Of a stretch of 64,000 bases of DNA, positions 34,729 through 42,970 are shown in pieces. Source of the DNA: Maritalea mediterranea (GTDB lineage: Bacteria; Pseudomonadota; Alphaproteobacteria; Rhizobiales; Devosiaceae); NCBI RefSeq assembly GCF_021568695.1, contig NZ_JAKGTI010000001.1:558001-622000 (forward strand). Direction: 5' to 3'. Each line of letters starts with the position of its first letter. Within the stretch, counting starts at the first letter, position 1. The notes under the pieces were generated by a model. It was not told the origin of the DNA. It saw nothing but the letters and a program-made list of their open reading frames with translations, and made no database searches. Position numbers and translations under genes: made by a program.

Positions 34729-35499
34729 CTACGCGGCAATGCAGTTTCGACCGTTGCTTTTGGCCAAATAAAGGTTCCTGTCGGCAATTTTCATGAAGAC
34801 TGACGGCTTTTCTCCGGCCGCATGTGTTGCGATGCCGATGGATACAGTCAGCGTATACCTTTGCTTCTTATTATCGAATTTGAGATGCATCACATCTTGG
34901 CGGATATTTTCGGAAACGGTTTTGGCCAATTCCTCATTGCCGCCGTTCAAGTAAACTCCGAACTCTTCGCCGCCTAAGCGTCCTGCCAAATCAGTTTCGC
35001 GGATATTCTGGCTAATTACCTTTCCGATATAAGCGATCGCCTCATCGCCGGCCGCGTGACCAAAATCGTCGTTGAGCGCTTTGAAATGGTCCGCGTCGAT
35101 GTAAAGAAACGCACCTCGGCCGTCCGCCGTGACCGGGTGCGCGATGCGGTGGCGTATGGCCTCAATGAGACTGGTACGGTTCAATAGGCCCGACATTTGA
35201 TCCACGCTTGCCATACGCGCCAATTGAACACTCAAGCTGTTCAATTTCAGTCGCTGGACAGACAGATATACGGCAATGGGGAATGCAACAACGACGGTGA
35301 TGATTCCTGTCAGCAAAAGATTGAGCAGGACATAATCCCAAGTGGAACGCACAATATATTGGTAATAGACAAACGTCAGTACCTCTGCGCCAAAAAGTGC
35401 CAGAAATGTGATGTTTATGGCTTTGCGAAAGGCTGGCTGGACGAAATTGCGATCACCTAGATTTAGACCTGTCAGTGATTTTATTTGCCGCAACATCAT
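34729..35499 (-). CDS. Membrane-anchored diguanylate cyclase (GGDEF)
   Basis: Makes cyclic di-GMP. The 256-residue protein has two transmembrane helices (about 29-49 and 56-79) and a C-terminal GGDEF domain with an intact GGEEF signature at 176-180. An RxxD inhibitory-site motif (RETD, 167-170) lies five residues before the signature, so product inhibition is expected. DADHFKALNDDFGH carries the metal-binding Asp. No separate sensor domain is present. The gene stands alone and is divergent from the cobalamin cluster. Confidence 0.95.
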   Translation of the reverse strand: MMLRQIKSLTGLNLGDRNFVQPAFRKAINITFLALFGAEVLTFVYYQYIVRSTWDYVLLNLLLTGIITVVVAFPIAVYLSVQRLKLNSLSVQLARMASVDQMSGLLNRTSLIEAIRHRIAHPVTADGRGAFLYIDADHFKALNDDFGHAAGDEAIAYIGKVISQNIRETDLAGRLGGEEFGVYLNGGNEELAKTVSENIRQDVMHLKFDNKKQRYTLTVSIGIATHAAGEKPSVFMKIADRNLYLAKSNGRNCIAA

Positions 35500-35589
35500 A
35501 CTTCCCCTTGCACATTTCTGGTGAAACCCCGGATCAAATATGCAGTAACTCGTTTAAATATTATGAGCGGAACTTGATAAAATTTTATC

Positions 35590-35735
35590 TATCGCAGGTG
35601 GCTGTGTTGACGGGACAAAATGCAATCCCTAAGACTAGCAGCTGCGCAGCGTTCCAATGAAGGAACTGAAAGCGATTCTGGTGAGGCTGACCCAAACAGG
35701 GAGCCAAGCCCGGAGCTGCTCGACGTTGATTTTTT
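35590..35735 (+). ncRNA. Structured leader of the cbiX operon, possible diverged cobalamin riboswitch
   Basis: The leader folds by eye into a multibranch element. A closing stem pairs AGCAGCT (35637-35643) with AGCTGCT (35714-35720), and GTTCC/GGAAC pair at 35651-35666. A third hairpin is GGCT-ga-CCC-aaaca-GGG-AGCC (35685-35705). The 3' part, AGCCCGGAGCTGC (35707-35719), matches a B12 box with a two-base deletion, and GCAGG at 35594-35598 could pair with its CTGC. GCTGCGCAGCG at 35641-35651 recalls the core segment of the E. coli btuB riboswitch. The canonical GCCCCCGCAACTG core is absent, so identity is uncertain. It precedes cobalt/cobalamin genes, which supports a corrinoid- or cobalt-responsive role. 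Confidence 0.4.
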
Positions 35736-35780
35736 GCGAACTCTGCCTCTCCCGATTTTAAAAACCGAAGAGGTAGAATA

Positions 35781-35969
35781 ATGAAATATTTCCTAGCATC
35801 CGTTTTTGCCCTGTTGCCCAGCTTTGCGTTGGCCCATCCCGGCCATACTGAAGAAGTGGCAGGACACAGCCATACATTGATGGATCTTGTCGCCTATGGC
35901 GCCATTCCCGCTCTCGCGTTGATCGCCTTTGGGATTGGTTTTGCAGTGCTACGGCGCGGCAACAAATAA
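35781..35969 (+). CDS. Small His-containing single-span membrane protein (DUF6732-like)
   Basis: A 62-residue protein with a signal sequence (KYFLASVFALLPSFALA), a mature start AHPGHTEEVAGHSH rich in histidine and one transmembrane helix (about 38-57), ending RRGNK. The periplasmic His cluster suggests metal, perhaps cobalt, binding. From memory it resembles the short DUF6732 proteins found in cobalamin gene sets, but this was not checked. It is the first gene of the operon; its stop ends where cbiX begins (35969). GAGGTAGAATA precedes the ATG. Confidence 0.75.
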   Translation: MKYFLASVFALLPSFALAHPGHTEEVAGHSHTLMDLVAYGAIPALALIAFGIGFAVLRRGNK

Positions 35970-37099
35970 TGAATTTCACATTGGATAAAGACACAGCGGT
36001 GATGCTGTGTGGCCATGGCAGCCGTAACAAGCTGGCCGTGGATGAATTCGCACACCTGAAAGATCGTTTGAAACAACGCTTGGGCGATGTGCCGGTTGAA
36101 TATGGCTATTTGGAATTTGCCGATCCGGTGATCCATCATGGCCTCAACCAGCTCAAAGAGCAGGGCGTAAAAAAAGTGATCGCTGTGCCGGGCATGTTGT
36201 TTGCCGCAGGCCATGCGAAAAACGATATTCCATCGGTGCTCAACACATATCAGGCGCAAAATCCTGATATGGAGGTCATCTATGGCCGCGAGCTTGGCGT
36301 GGATTTGAAAATGATCCGTGCCGCAGGTGCCCGCATTGAAGAGGCCTTGGAACAAGCCGGGGGCGATGTGCCGCGCGAGGAAACCTTGCTCGTGGTTGTG
36401 GGCCGTGGCGCGTCAGATCCGGATGCCAACTCCAACGTGGCCAAAGTGATGCGCATGTTGTGGGAAGGGATGGGCTTTGGCTGGGCCGAAGTGGCCTATT
36501 CTGGCGTGACCTTCCCGCTCACCGCACCTGCGCTGCAACATGCGGCAAAGCTGGGCTACAAGCGGATCGTTGTGTTTCCCTATTTCCTCTTCACCGGCGT
36601 GCTGGTGAAGCGGATTTATAAATATACCGATGAAGTGGCCGCCGAACATCCCGATATTGAGTTTATCAAAGCGGGCTATTTGAACGACCATGACATGGTG
36701 GTGGAAACCTTCATCGAGCGCATTCGCGAAGTGGTGGATGGCGAAAACAATATGAACTGCCAGATGTGTAAATATCGCGAGCAGGTTCTGGGGTTTGAAG
36801 CCGAAGTGGGGCTGGCGCAAGAAAGCCATCACCACCATGTGGAAGGTATTGGCGGCGGCATGGAAGATTGCCCCTGCAATGGCGATTGCGATGCATCCTG
36901 CCGCGATGAAGAGTTCTGCAAAAAGCATGGACTGCCCTTCACTCCGGTGCATAAGCATGACCACGATCATCATCATGATCACGGCCACTCACATGACCAT
37001 GGTGATGGGCACCACCATCATCATGATCACCATCACCACCCTTATCCGTTTAAGGACCATCCATTGGGTCCGAAAACCATGGAGAAAAAGGGGCCCTGA
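35969..37099 (+). CDS. cbiX: Sirohydrochlorin cobaltochelatase CbiX (long form)
   Basis: Inserts cobalt into sirohydrochlorin, the early-cobalt route. The 376-residue protein has two tandem chelatase lobes, with catalytic His16 in LCGHGSRN, then VVVGRGASDPDANSN. A C-terminal extension carries MNCQMC at about 262-267 (the MXCXXC iron-sulfur motif known from Bacillus megaterium CbiX), further cysteines (CPCNGDCDASC) and a histidine-rich tail at about 325-360. The tail could store or deliver cobalt. The stop overlaps cobH (TGATG). It is present alongside CobN, which belongs to the late-cobalt route. Confidence 0.95.
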   Translation: MNFTLDKDTAVMLCGHGSRNKLAVDEFAHLKDRLKQRLGDVPVEYGYLEFADPVIHHGLNQLKEQGVKKVIAVPGMLFAAGHAKNDIPSVLNTYQAQNPDMEVIYGRELGVDLKMIRAAGARIEEALEQAGGDVPREETLLVVVGRGASDPDANSNVAKVMRMLWEGMGFGWAEVAYSGVTFPLTAPALQHAAKLGYKRIVVFPYFLFTGVLVKRIYKYTDEVAAEHPDIEFIKAGYLNDHDMVVETFIERIREVVDGENNMNCQMCKYREQVLGFEAEVGLAQESHHHHVEGIGGGMEDCPCNGDCDASCRDEEFCKKHGLPFTPVHKHDHDHHHDHGHSHDHGDGHHHHHDHHHHPYPFKDHPLGPKTMEKKGP

Positions 37100-37728
37100 T
37101 GGACCATTTGCGTGACCCTAAAGCCATTTACGAAATGAGCTTTAAGATCATCGAAAAGGAGACGGCGCTGGATCAGTACCCGCCTTCTTTGCGGCCTGTC
37201 GTGGTGCGCATGATCCATGCGTGCGGCATGGTGGATTTAACGAACGATATTGCCTTTCGCGGCGACGTGATGAAGGCCGGGCAGGCGGCGCTTGCCGCAG
37301 GCAAACCCATCCTATGCGACTGCGAAATGGTCCGCTCCGGCATCACAAAGCGGTTTTTGCCCGATGTGGAGCTGGCGCAGTGCTACCTCAACGATGAGCG
37401 CACGCCAGCGTTGGCTAAAGAGCTGGGCACTACCCGCTCGGCAGCCCAGGTTGAGCTGTGGGGCGACGCGGCAGAGGGCGCAATCATCGTGATCGGCAAC
37501 GCGCCAACCACCTTGTTCAAAGTGATCGAGATGGTTGAGGCCGGGCACATGCAGCCTGCCGCCATCATTGCCACACCGGTTGGCTTTGTCGGTGCGGCAG
37601 AATCGAAAGATGCACTCACCCAAAGCCGTGTTAGTGTGCCCTATATCACCGTAACGGGCAGACGTGGCGGCTCGGCCATGGCCAGCGCCGCGATGAACGC
37701 GATTGCACTGGGAGGGCAGCAACTATGA
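37099..37728 (+). CDS. cobH: Precorrin-8X methylmutase CobH
   Basis: Moves the C-11 methyl to C-12 to give hydrogenobyrinic (or cobyrinic) acid. The 209-residue protein has the family segments RMIHACGMVDLTNDIAF with the catalytic His, CDCEMVRSGITKRFLP, and VGFVGAAESKDALTQSRVSVPYITVTGRRGGS. Both ends overlap neighbours by a few bases (cbiX and cobL), so it is tightly coupled in the operon. Confidence 0.96.
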   Translation: MDHLRDPKAIYEMSFKIIEKETALDQYPPSLRPVVVRMIHACGMVDLTNDIAFRGDVMKAGQAALAAGKPILCDCEMVRSGITKRFLPDVELAQCYLNDERTPALAKELGTTRSAAQVELWGDAAEGAIIVIGNAPTTLFKVIEMVEAGHMQPAAIIATPVGFVGAAESKDALTQSRVSVPYITVTGRRGGSAMASAAMNAIALGGQQL

Positions 37729-38942
37729 GCAAATGGTTAGATGTGGTGGGCGTCACTGCTAAAGGATTGGCGTCACTCAATGGCGAACAGCAACAAATGG
37801 TCGACGACGCCGAAATCGTGGTCGGCCCACCACGCAGCTTGCCGAAATTGCGCGGCGATGACCCGCGTTATGTGGAATGGCAGGCCCCGCTCGACAATAT
37901 GATCGAGCAAATCCTGTCGTTCAGCGGCAAAAAGACCGTGATTTTGGCCACTGGCGACCCCACCTGGTACGGCATTGGCGCCACGCTAACCCGCTATATC
38001 CCCTTGGACGAATTTGAAATTCACCCGGCACCTTCGGCATTTTCCCTGGCCGCTGCCCGGATGAAATGGCCGCTGCAAAACACCGCCTGCGTCTCGGTAC
38101 ATGGCCGCCCCGTTGACTTGCTCAATGCGCATATTGTGCCGGGCAACCGGATTTTGGCCCTCACCAGCGATGCAACCACTATTGAGGCCATTGCCAAATT
38201 GTTGGTGCAACGCAAGTTTGGCCAGAGCCAAATGACGGTGTTAAACGCCATGGGCGGCGACACCGAAAGCAAGGTGGAATTTACCGCCAACGCTTATGAA
38301 AGCCGCGGCATTGGCAACCTCAACACCGTCGCCATTGATTGTGTGGCCGATGAGGACGCCGCCCTGTTACCTCCTTTGCCGGGCTTGCCGGACAGCGCTT
38401 TTGTGTCCGACGGTCAATTGACCAAGCGCGAAGTCCGCGCGGCGACGTTGGCCAAGCTGGTGCCGCTGATGGGCCAGCATTTGTGGGACATCGGCGCAGG
38501 TTCCGGCTCTGTCGGCATTGAGTGGATGCGCGCCGCCCCCCGCGCCACGGCCACAGCATTTGAGAAAAGCACCGCCCGTATCGAAATGATCAAAAAGAAC
38601 AGGGACGTGCTGGGCACACCCGGCCTCAAAATCGTAGAAGGCGAGGCGCTGGCGCATTTGAACGAAGCGCCGCCAATGCCGGACGCGATTTTTATGGGTG
38701 GTGATGTGGGCAACACAGAATTGTTCGACGCGCTTTGGGCCGCCCTGAAACCCGGTGGCCGCTTTGTCGCCAATGCGGTAACGTTGGACGGCGAAGCCGC
38801 ACTGATGCAGCGTTTGGAGCAAAAAGGCGGCGATTTGGCGCGTATCGATGTCTCCCACCTTGATCATGTGGGCGCCCATAAAGTGCTGCGCCCGAAAATG
38901 ACCGTGACCCAATGGTCCATCGTGAAAAAGGCAGATGAATGA
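37725..38942 (+). CDS. cobL: Precorrin-6Y C5,15-methyltransferase (decarboxylating) CobL
   Basis: Bifunctional enzyme that methylates C-5 and C-15 and decarboxylates the C-12 acetate. The 405-residue chain has an N-terminal CbiE-like tetrapyrrole methylase (VVGVTAKGLASL, then ILATGDPTWYGIGATL) and a C-terminal CbiT-like methyltransferase with SAM loop DIGAGSGSVGIEWMR near 247-261. Single-chain fusion is the norm in aerobic-type organisms. It overlaps cobH and cobI by 4 bases each (ATGA). Confidence 0.96.
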   Translation: MSKWLDVVGVTAKGLASLNGEQQQMVDDAEIVVGPPRSLPKLRGDDPRYVEWQAPLDNMIEQILSFSGKKTVILATGDPTWYGIGATLTRYIPLDEFEIHPAPSAFSLAAARMKWPLQNTACVSVHGRPVDLLNAHIVPGNRILALTSDATTIEAIAKLLVQRKFGQSQMTVLNAMGGDTESKVEFTANAYESRGIGNLNTVAIDCVADEDAALLPPLPGLPDSAFVSDGQLTKREVRAATLAKLVPLMGQHLWDIGAGSGSVGIEWMRAAPRATATAFEKSTARIEMIKKNRDVLGTPGLKIVEGEALAHLNEAPPMPDAIFMGGDVGNTELFDALWAALKPGGRFVANAVTLDGEAALMQRLEQKGGDLARIDVSHLDHVGAHKVLRPKMTVTQWSIVKKADE

Positions 38943-39643
38943 GCGGCACGCTTTATTTGATCGGCACCGGGCCGGGCGATCCTGAATTATTGACCCTGAA
39001 AGCCGCGCGTGTGCTGAGTGCGCTGGATGGCGTGGCCTATCCGCAAAAGCCGGGCGCCACCTCGCAAAGCCTTACCATTGCTGAAACGCATTTGAGCGAA
39101 AGCGTCGAGCATTTCGCCTTTGACGTGCCGATGGCGGTGGACCGTGGTCCGGCGCAAGCGGCCTATGATCAAATGGCGGAACACCTTGCACCCAAACTGG
39201 CTGCCGGACAGGATATTGGCTATCTGTGCGAAGGCGATCCGCTCTTTTATGGCTCGGCCATGTATTTGCTGCACCGCTTGCCAGATGCCCAAATAGAAAT
39301 CATCCCAGGCATCACCTCATTGACCGCCGCCGCCGCTGAAATCAAACGGCCACTGGCCGCGCGCAATGAGCGGCTGAAAGTTCTACCCGCACCCATGGAA
39401 AGCACGGCGCTGGAAGCCGAGCTAGTGGCCAGCGAAGCCGTGGCGCTGATCAAGATCGGCCGCCATTTTGACCGGGTGCGCCACGCGCTCAACAAAACCG
39501 GGCACGGCGAAAGCGCGATGGTGGTGGAACATGCCACCCGCGACACGCAAAAAATCACCAAACTGGCCGACTACCCGCAGGGAGAACGGCCCTACTTTTC
39601 GATCATCCTCAGCTATAAAGGCGACGAAGCATGGGGCAGCTAA
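38939..39643 (+). CDS. cobI: Precorrin-2 C20-methyltransferase CobI
   Basis: Tetrapyrrole methylase acting on precorrin-2 (or its cobalt form). The 234-residue protein shows LIGTGPGDPELLTLKAARVL at the N-terminus, CEGDPLFYGSAMYLLHRL near 100 and PGITSLTAAAAEIKRPLAARNE near 122. It overlaps cobL by 4 bases and the cbiG/cobJ fusion by 13 bases. Confidence 0.95.
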   Translation: MSGTLYLIGTGPGDPELLTLKAARVLSALDGVAYPQKPGATSQSLTIAETHLSESVEHFAFDVPMAVDRGPAQAAYDQMAEHLAPKLAAGQDIGYLCEGDPLFYGSAMYLLHRLPDAQIEIIPGITSLTAAAAEIKRPLAARNERLKVLPAPMESTALEAELVASEAVALIKIGRHFDRVRHALNKTGHGESAMVVEHATRDTQKITKLADYPQGERPYFSIILSYKGDEAWGS

Positions 39644-41427
39644 ACCAAAATCCGCCATTGGTGATTTCATTTTCTGAAAGCGGCAATGAGGTCGCCGAGA
39701 AAATCGCGACCGCGCTTTCAGTCGAAGCACAGCCCTATAAAAAAGGTGAAATGGACCCCGCCCGCGCCGCTGTCGAGCGGGGCTTTCAGCAGGGACGTCC
39801 CATCATCGGCATTTGCGCTGCGGCAATCCTGATCCGCTTTCTCGCGCCGTTTTTGGCCGACAAAAAGACCGATCCACCGGTGTTGGCCGTGTCCAGCGAT
39901 GGCAAAAGCATTGTGCCGCTTTTGGGCGGGCACCATGGCGCCAATCAACTCGCCAATGATCTCGCACATGATTTGAACGCCCATGCGGCGATCACCACGG
40001 CGAGCGAAAACATCTTTGGCGCCGGGCTGGATGAGGTGCCTTTCGGCTGGACCCTGGTCAATCCCAAATCCGCCAAACGGGCCATGGCGTCTTTGCTCGC
40101 AGGGGCAAAATTCCACATTAAGGGTGAGGCTGACTGGCTGGCCCAACACCCGGCCCACGATCCTGACGGCGAGGTGCAATTGCTCGCCCATATTCACCAT
40201 CGTGAAGAGCAGGACGCGCCGCATTATGTGCCGCAGAAGCTGGTGGTCGGCGTGGGATGCGAGCGCCATTGTCCGGCAGACAAAATCATCGACCTGATCA
40301 AATCGACGATCAAAGCCAATAAGCTGCACCCTAAAGCCATCGCGGCACTTGCCAGCATTGACTTGAAAGCGGATGAGGTGGGCTTGCAGCAAGCCGCCGC
40401 CCATTTCGGCGTGCCTTTGCGTGTGTTCACAGCTGAAGAATTGGCGGCAGAGCGCGAGCGCGTGCCGAACCCTTCCGCCATTGTGGAGCAGGAAGTGGGC
40501 ACCCCCTCCGTGGCCGAAGCCGCTGCGTTGAAAGCCGGGACTTTGCTGGTCGAGAAGCAAAAGAACAAACAAGCCACCTGTGCCATTGGCATCGCCGAAG
40601 AGGTGATCGATCCCCAGCTTTTGGGTCGCGCTTTGGGCACAGTTTATCTTGTTGGATTGGGGCCGGGCACCGCCACTTTGCGCACACCAGAGGCAGACCG
40701 CGCCTTGCGGGTTGCAAGCGATTGGGTCGGCTATGGCCTCTATCTGGATTTGGCCGCGGACGCCAAAACCCACCAAACTGAACATCGGTTCGATTTGGGC
40801 GAGGAAGAATTGCGCGTGCGTCACGCGTTGGAGCTGGCAGGCACCGGCCGCGACGTGGCGCTGATCTGCTCTGGCGATGCGAACATCTTTGCCATGGGCG
40901 CGCTGATCTATGAATTGCTGGTGGCCGAAGGCGACCGCGCCATTTCCGATGCGGCAAAGCGCGTGGCGATTGAAACCTGCCCCGGCATTTCCGCCTTCCA
41001 AGCGGCAGCGGCCAAGTCTGGCGCGTTGATCGGCCATGATTTTTGCTGCATTTCGCTGTCGGATTTGCTGACCCCGCGCGACGATATTTTGAAGCGGCTG
41101 GACGCGGCGGCGACCGGCGATTTTGTGACCGCCTTTTACAATCCGCGCTCCATGCGCCGCACCGATCTGATTGAAATCGCGAAGGACAAATTCCTCGCTG
41201 AGCGGCCAGACGACACCCCGGTGATCATCGCCTCCAACCTTGGTCGCCCGGCGGAAAGAGTGCGGGTGGTCACATTGGCCGAGTTCAACCCGGAAGAAAT
41301 CGATATGCTCACCATCGTGCTGTTCGGATCTTCCCAATCCAAAAGCTTTGTGCGCGGTTCCGGCGAACGGGTCGCCTATACCCCGCGCGGATACGCCAAA
41401 AAAGCAGCAAAAGAGGCCGCACAATGA
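39631..41427 (+). CDS. cobJ: CbiG-CobJ fusion: cobalt-precorrin-5A hydrolase-like / precorrin-3B C17-methyltransferase
   Basis: A 598-residue fusion. Residues 1-330 are CbiG-like: an N-terminal domain with GICAAAILIRFLAPFLADK and VSSDGKSIVPLLGGHHGANQ, then a CobE/CbiG C-terminal domain with VVGVGCERHCPADKI and LASIDLKADEVGLQQAA. Residues 336-598 are a CobJ/CbiH tetrapyrrole methylase (TVYLVGLGPGTATLRTPEAD, CSGDANIFAMGALIYE, TCPGISAFQAAAAKSGALIGHDFC). CbiG removes the C-20 acetaldehyde after ring contraction in the anaerobic pathway. Its presence, without CobG in the window, is the main hint of a mixed route. It overlaps cobI and cobM. Confidence 0.93.
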   Translation: MGQLNQNPPLVISFSESGNEVAEKIATALSVEAQPYKKGEMDPARAAVERGFQQGRPIIGICAAAILIRFLAPFLADKKTDPPVLAVSSDGKSIVPLLGGHHGANQLANDLAHDLNAHAAITTASENIFGAGLDEVPFGWTLVNPKSAKRAMASLLAGAKFHIKGEADWLAQHPAHDPDGEVQLLAHIHHREEQDAPHYVPQKLVVGVGCERHCPADKIIDLIKSTIKANKLHPKAIAALASIDLKADEVGLQQAAAHFGVPLRVFTAEELAAERERVPNPSAIVEQEVGTPSVAEAAALKAGTLLVEKQKNKQATCAIGIAEEVIDPQLLGRALGTVYLVGLGPGTATLRTPEADRALRVASDWVGYGLYLDLAADAKTHQTEHRFDLGEEELRVRHALELAGTGRDVALICSGDANIFAMGALIYELLVAEGDRAISDAAKRVAIETCPGISAFQAAAAKSGALIGHDFCCISLSDLLTPRDDILKRLDAAATGDFVTAFYNPRSMRRTDLIEIAKDKFLAERPDDTPVIIASNLGRPAERVRVVTLAEFNPEEIDMLTIVLFGSSQSKSFVRGSGERVAYTPRGYAKKAAKEAAQ

Positions 41428-42230
41428 CCGTCTATTTTATCGGCGCTGGCCCCGGCGCCCCTGATTTGATCACCGTACGCGGCCTGAAATTGATCGAAAA
41501 CTGCAAAGTGTGCCTGTTTGCAGGGTCACTGGTGCCCACTGAGATTGTCGAAGCCGCACCCAGCGATGCCTTGGTGATGGACACAGCGCCCATGCATCTG
41601 GATCAGATTATTGAAGAAATCCAAAAGGCGGATGCCCATGGATTGGATGTGGCGCGGGTGCATTCGGGTGACCCTTCGCTTTATGGTGCCATTGCTGAGC
41701 AGATGCGGCGGCTGGATGAAATGGGCATCGACTATGAAGTCGTGCCCGGCGTGCCTGCCTTCGCGGGGGCTGCGGCGCGGTTGAAAACCGAGCTGACCTT
41801 GCCCGAAATCGCACAAACGGTGATTGTCACCCGCACCAGCGGCAAAGCTTCGTCCATGCCCGAGCATGAAACGTTGGAGATTTTGGGTCAATCGCGCGCG
41901 ACCTTGGCGATCCACCTCTCCATTCGCAATCTCAAATATATCGAAGAAACACTCTCACCCTATTATGGCGAAGATTGCCCCGTGGTGGTGATTTACCGCG
42001 CCACCTGGCCGGACGAACAAATCATCCAAACCACACTAAAAGACATGCGTGCTGATGTGCGGGCGGCGAAAATCACCCGGACCGCGTTGATTTTTGTGGG
42101 CCGCGTGTTTGATGCCAAAGGCTTTAAAGATAGTGAGCTTTATTCAGCCGACTTTGCCCATGTGCTGCGCAACAAGGGCAAAAAGAAGGATCGCGCCAAG
42201 ACCAAAAGTCAGGCGGCAGAGGCGGAATGA
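41424..42230 (+). CDS. cobM: Precorrin-4 C11-methyltransferase CobM
   Basis: Tetrapyrrole methylase CobM/CbiF. The 268-residue protein has VYFIGAGPGAPDLITVRGLK, CLFAGSLVPTEIVEAAP, RVHSGDPSLYGAIAEQMRRL and PGVPAFAGAAARLKTELTLPE, a typical order for the family. The C-terminus is lysine-rich. It overlaps the cbiG/cobJ stop by 4 bases. Its end overlaps the end of cobK on the opposite strand by 22 bases. Confidence 0.96.
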   Translation: MTVYFIGAGPGAPDLITVRGLKLIENCKVCLFAGSLVPTEIVEAAPSDALVMDTAPMHLDQIIEEIQKADAHGLDVARVHSGDPSLYGAIAEQMRRLDEMGIDYEVVPGVPAFAGAAARLKTELTLPEIAQTVIVTRTSGKASSMPEHETLEILGQSRATLAIHLSIRNLKYIEETLSPYYGEDCPVVVIYRATWPDEQIIQTTLKDMRADVRAAKITRTALIFVGRVFDAKGFKDSELYSADFAHVLRNKGKKKDRAKTKSQAAEAE

Positions 42231-42949
42231 TCGGCCACAAACTTCACCGCGCCGTCAACCGAAAACACTTCCGGTGCCCTGGGCAGGGCGGGGCGCTCGA
42301 TCATGATCACTTCAATGCCCAATTGCCGCGCGGCTTCAAGTTTGGCCACCGTCTGATCGCCGCCCGCATTTTTGGTCACCAAATGGGTGATCTTATGCTG
42401 ACGCATCAACGCCATCTCACCTTCAAGGCTGAAAGGCGGGCGCTCCAACATAACTGTCACCCGAGCTGGCAGCACCATTTCGGGATGCTCTATGGCGCGC
42501 AGCACAATGTGACAATCATCGCGCAACACAAAAGGCTCGATATGCTGGCGACCGATGGTGACCAGCGCATGGGCTCCTTCGGGCAGACGTTGCGCTGCTT
42601 GCGTCAAATCTTCCACCTGCTGCCACTTGTCGTCCGGGCCCGCTCGCCATGGTTGCCGCGTCAGGCGCAAATGGCTTTTATTGAGCTGTTCGCACGCTTC
42701 AACAATATGATGAGACATGGTGGCGGCAAAAGCGTGGGTCGCATCGATAATCAATTGAAAATCATTGCGGCCAATATAATCCTTCAGCCCGTCCACGCCG
42801 CCAAAGCCGCCGCGATGCACATGCCCATTGGGCAGGCGCGGCTTGCGGGTAACCCCGGCAAGAGAGGTGGTGACTTCATGGTCCCGGCGCACCAGCGCAT
42901 TAGCCAAATCGATCGCTTCGCCTGTGCCGCCAAAAATCAAAATGCGCAT
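42209..42949 (-). CDS. cobK: Precorrin-6A reductase CobK
   Basis: NAD(P)H-dependent reductase of the corrin macrocycle. The 246-residue protein opens with RILIFGGTGEAIDLANALV and contains IDATHAFAATMSHHIVEAC and VTKNAGGDQTVAKLEAARQL, all typical of CobK/CbiJ. The ATG at 42949 is chosen since GGGAGG lies 7 bases upstream; an earlier in-frame start lacks a site. It is on the minus strand, downstream of cbiD, and convergent with cobM. Confidence 0.94.
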   Translation of the reverse strand: MRILIFGGTGEAIDLANALVRRDHEVTTSLAGVTRKPRLPNGHVHRGGFGGVDGLKDYIGRNDFQLIIDATHAFAATMSHHIVEACEQLNKSHLRLTRQPWRAGPDDKWQQVEDLTQAAQRLPEGAHALVTIGRQHIEPFVLRDDCHIVLRAIEHPEMVLPARVTVMLERPPFSLEGEMALMRQHKITHLVTKNAGGDQTVAKLEAARQLGIEVIMIERPALPRAPEVFSVDGAVKFVADHSASAA

Positions 42950-42970
42950 AAACCTGCCTCCCATTTATTG

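Noticed and set aside
35590-35735. Signal-recognition-particle RNA or tRNA in the cbiX leader
   Set aside because: The conserved SRP loop motif and tRNA arms are absent; a regulatory leader fits the position better.
39718-41424. Open frame of 568 codons on the minus strand, antisense to the cbiG/cobJ fusion
   Set aside because: It mirrors a gene with clear CbiG and CobJ motifs, has no recognisable domain of its own and is typical of antisense frames in GC-biased genes.
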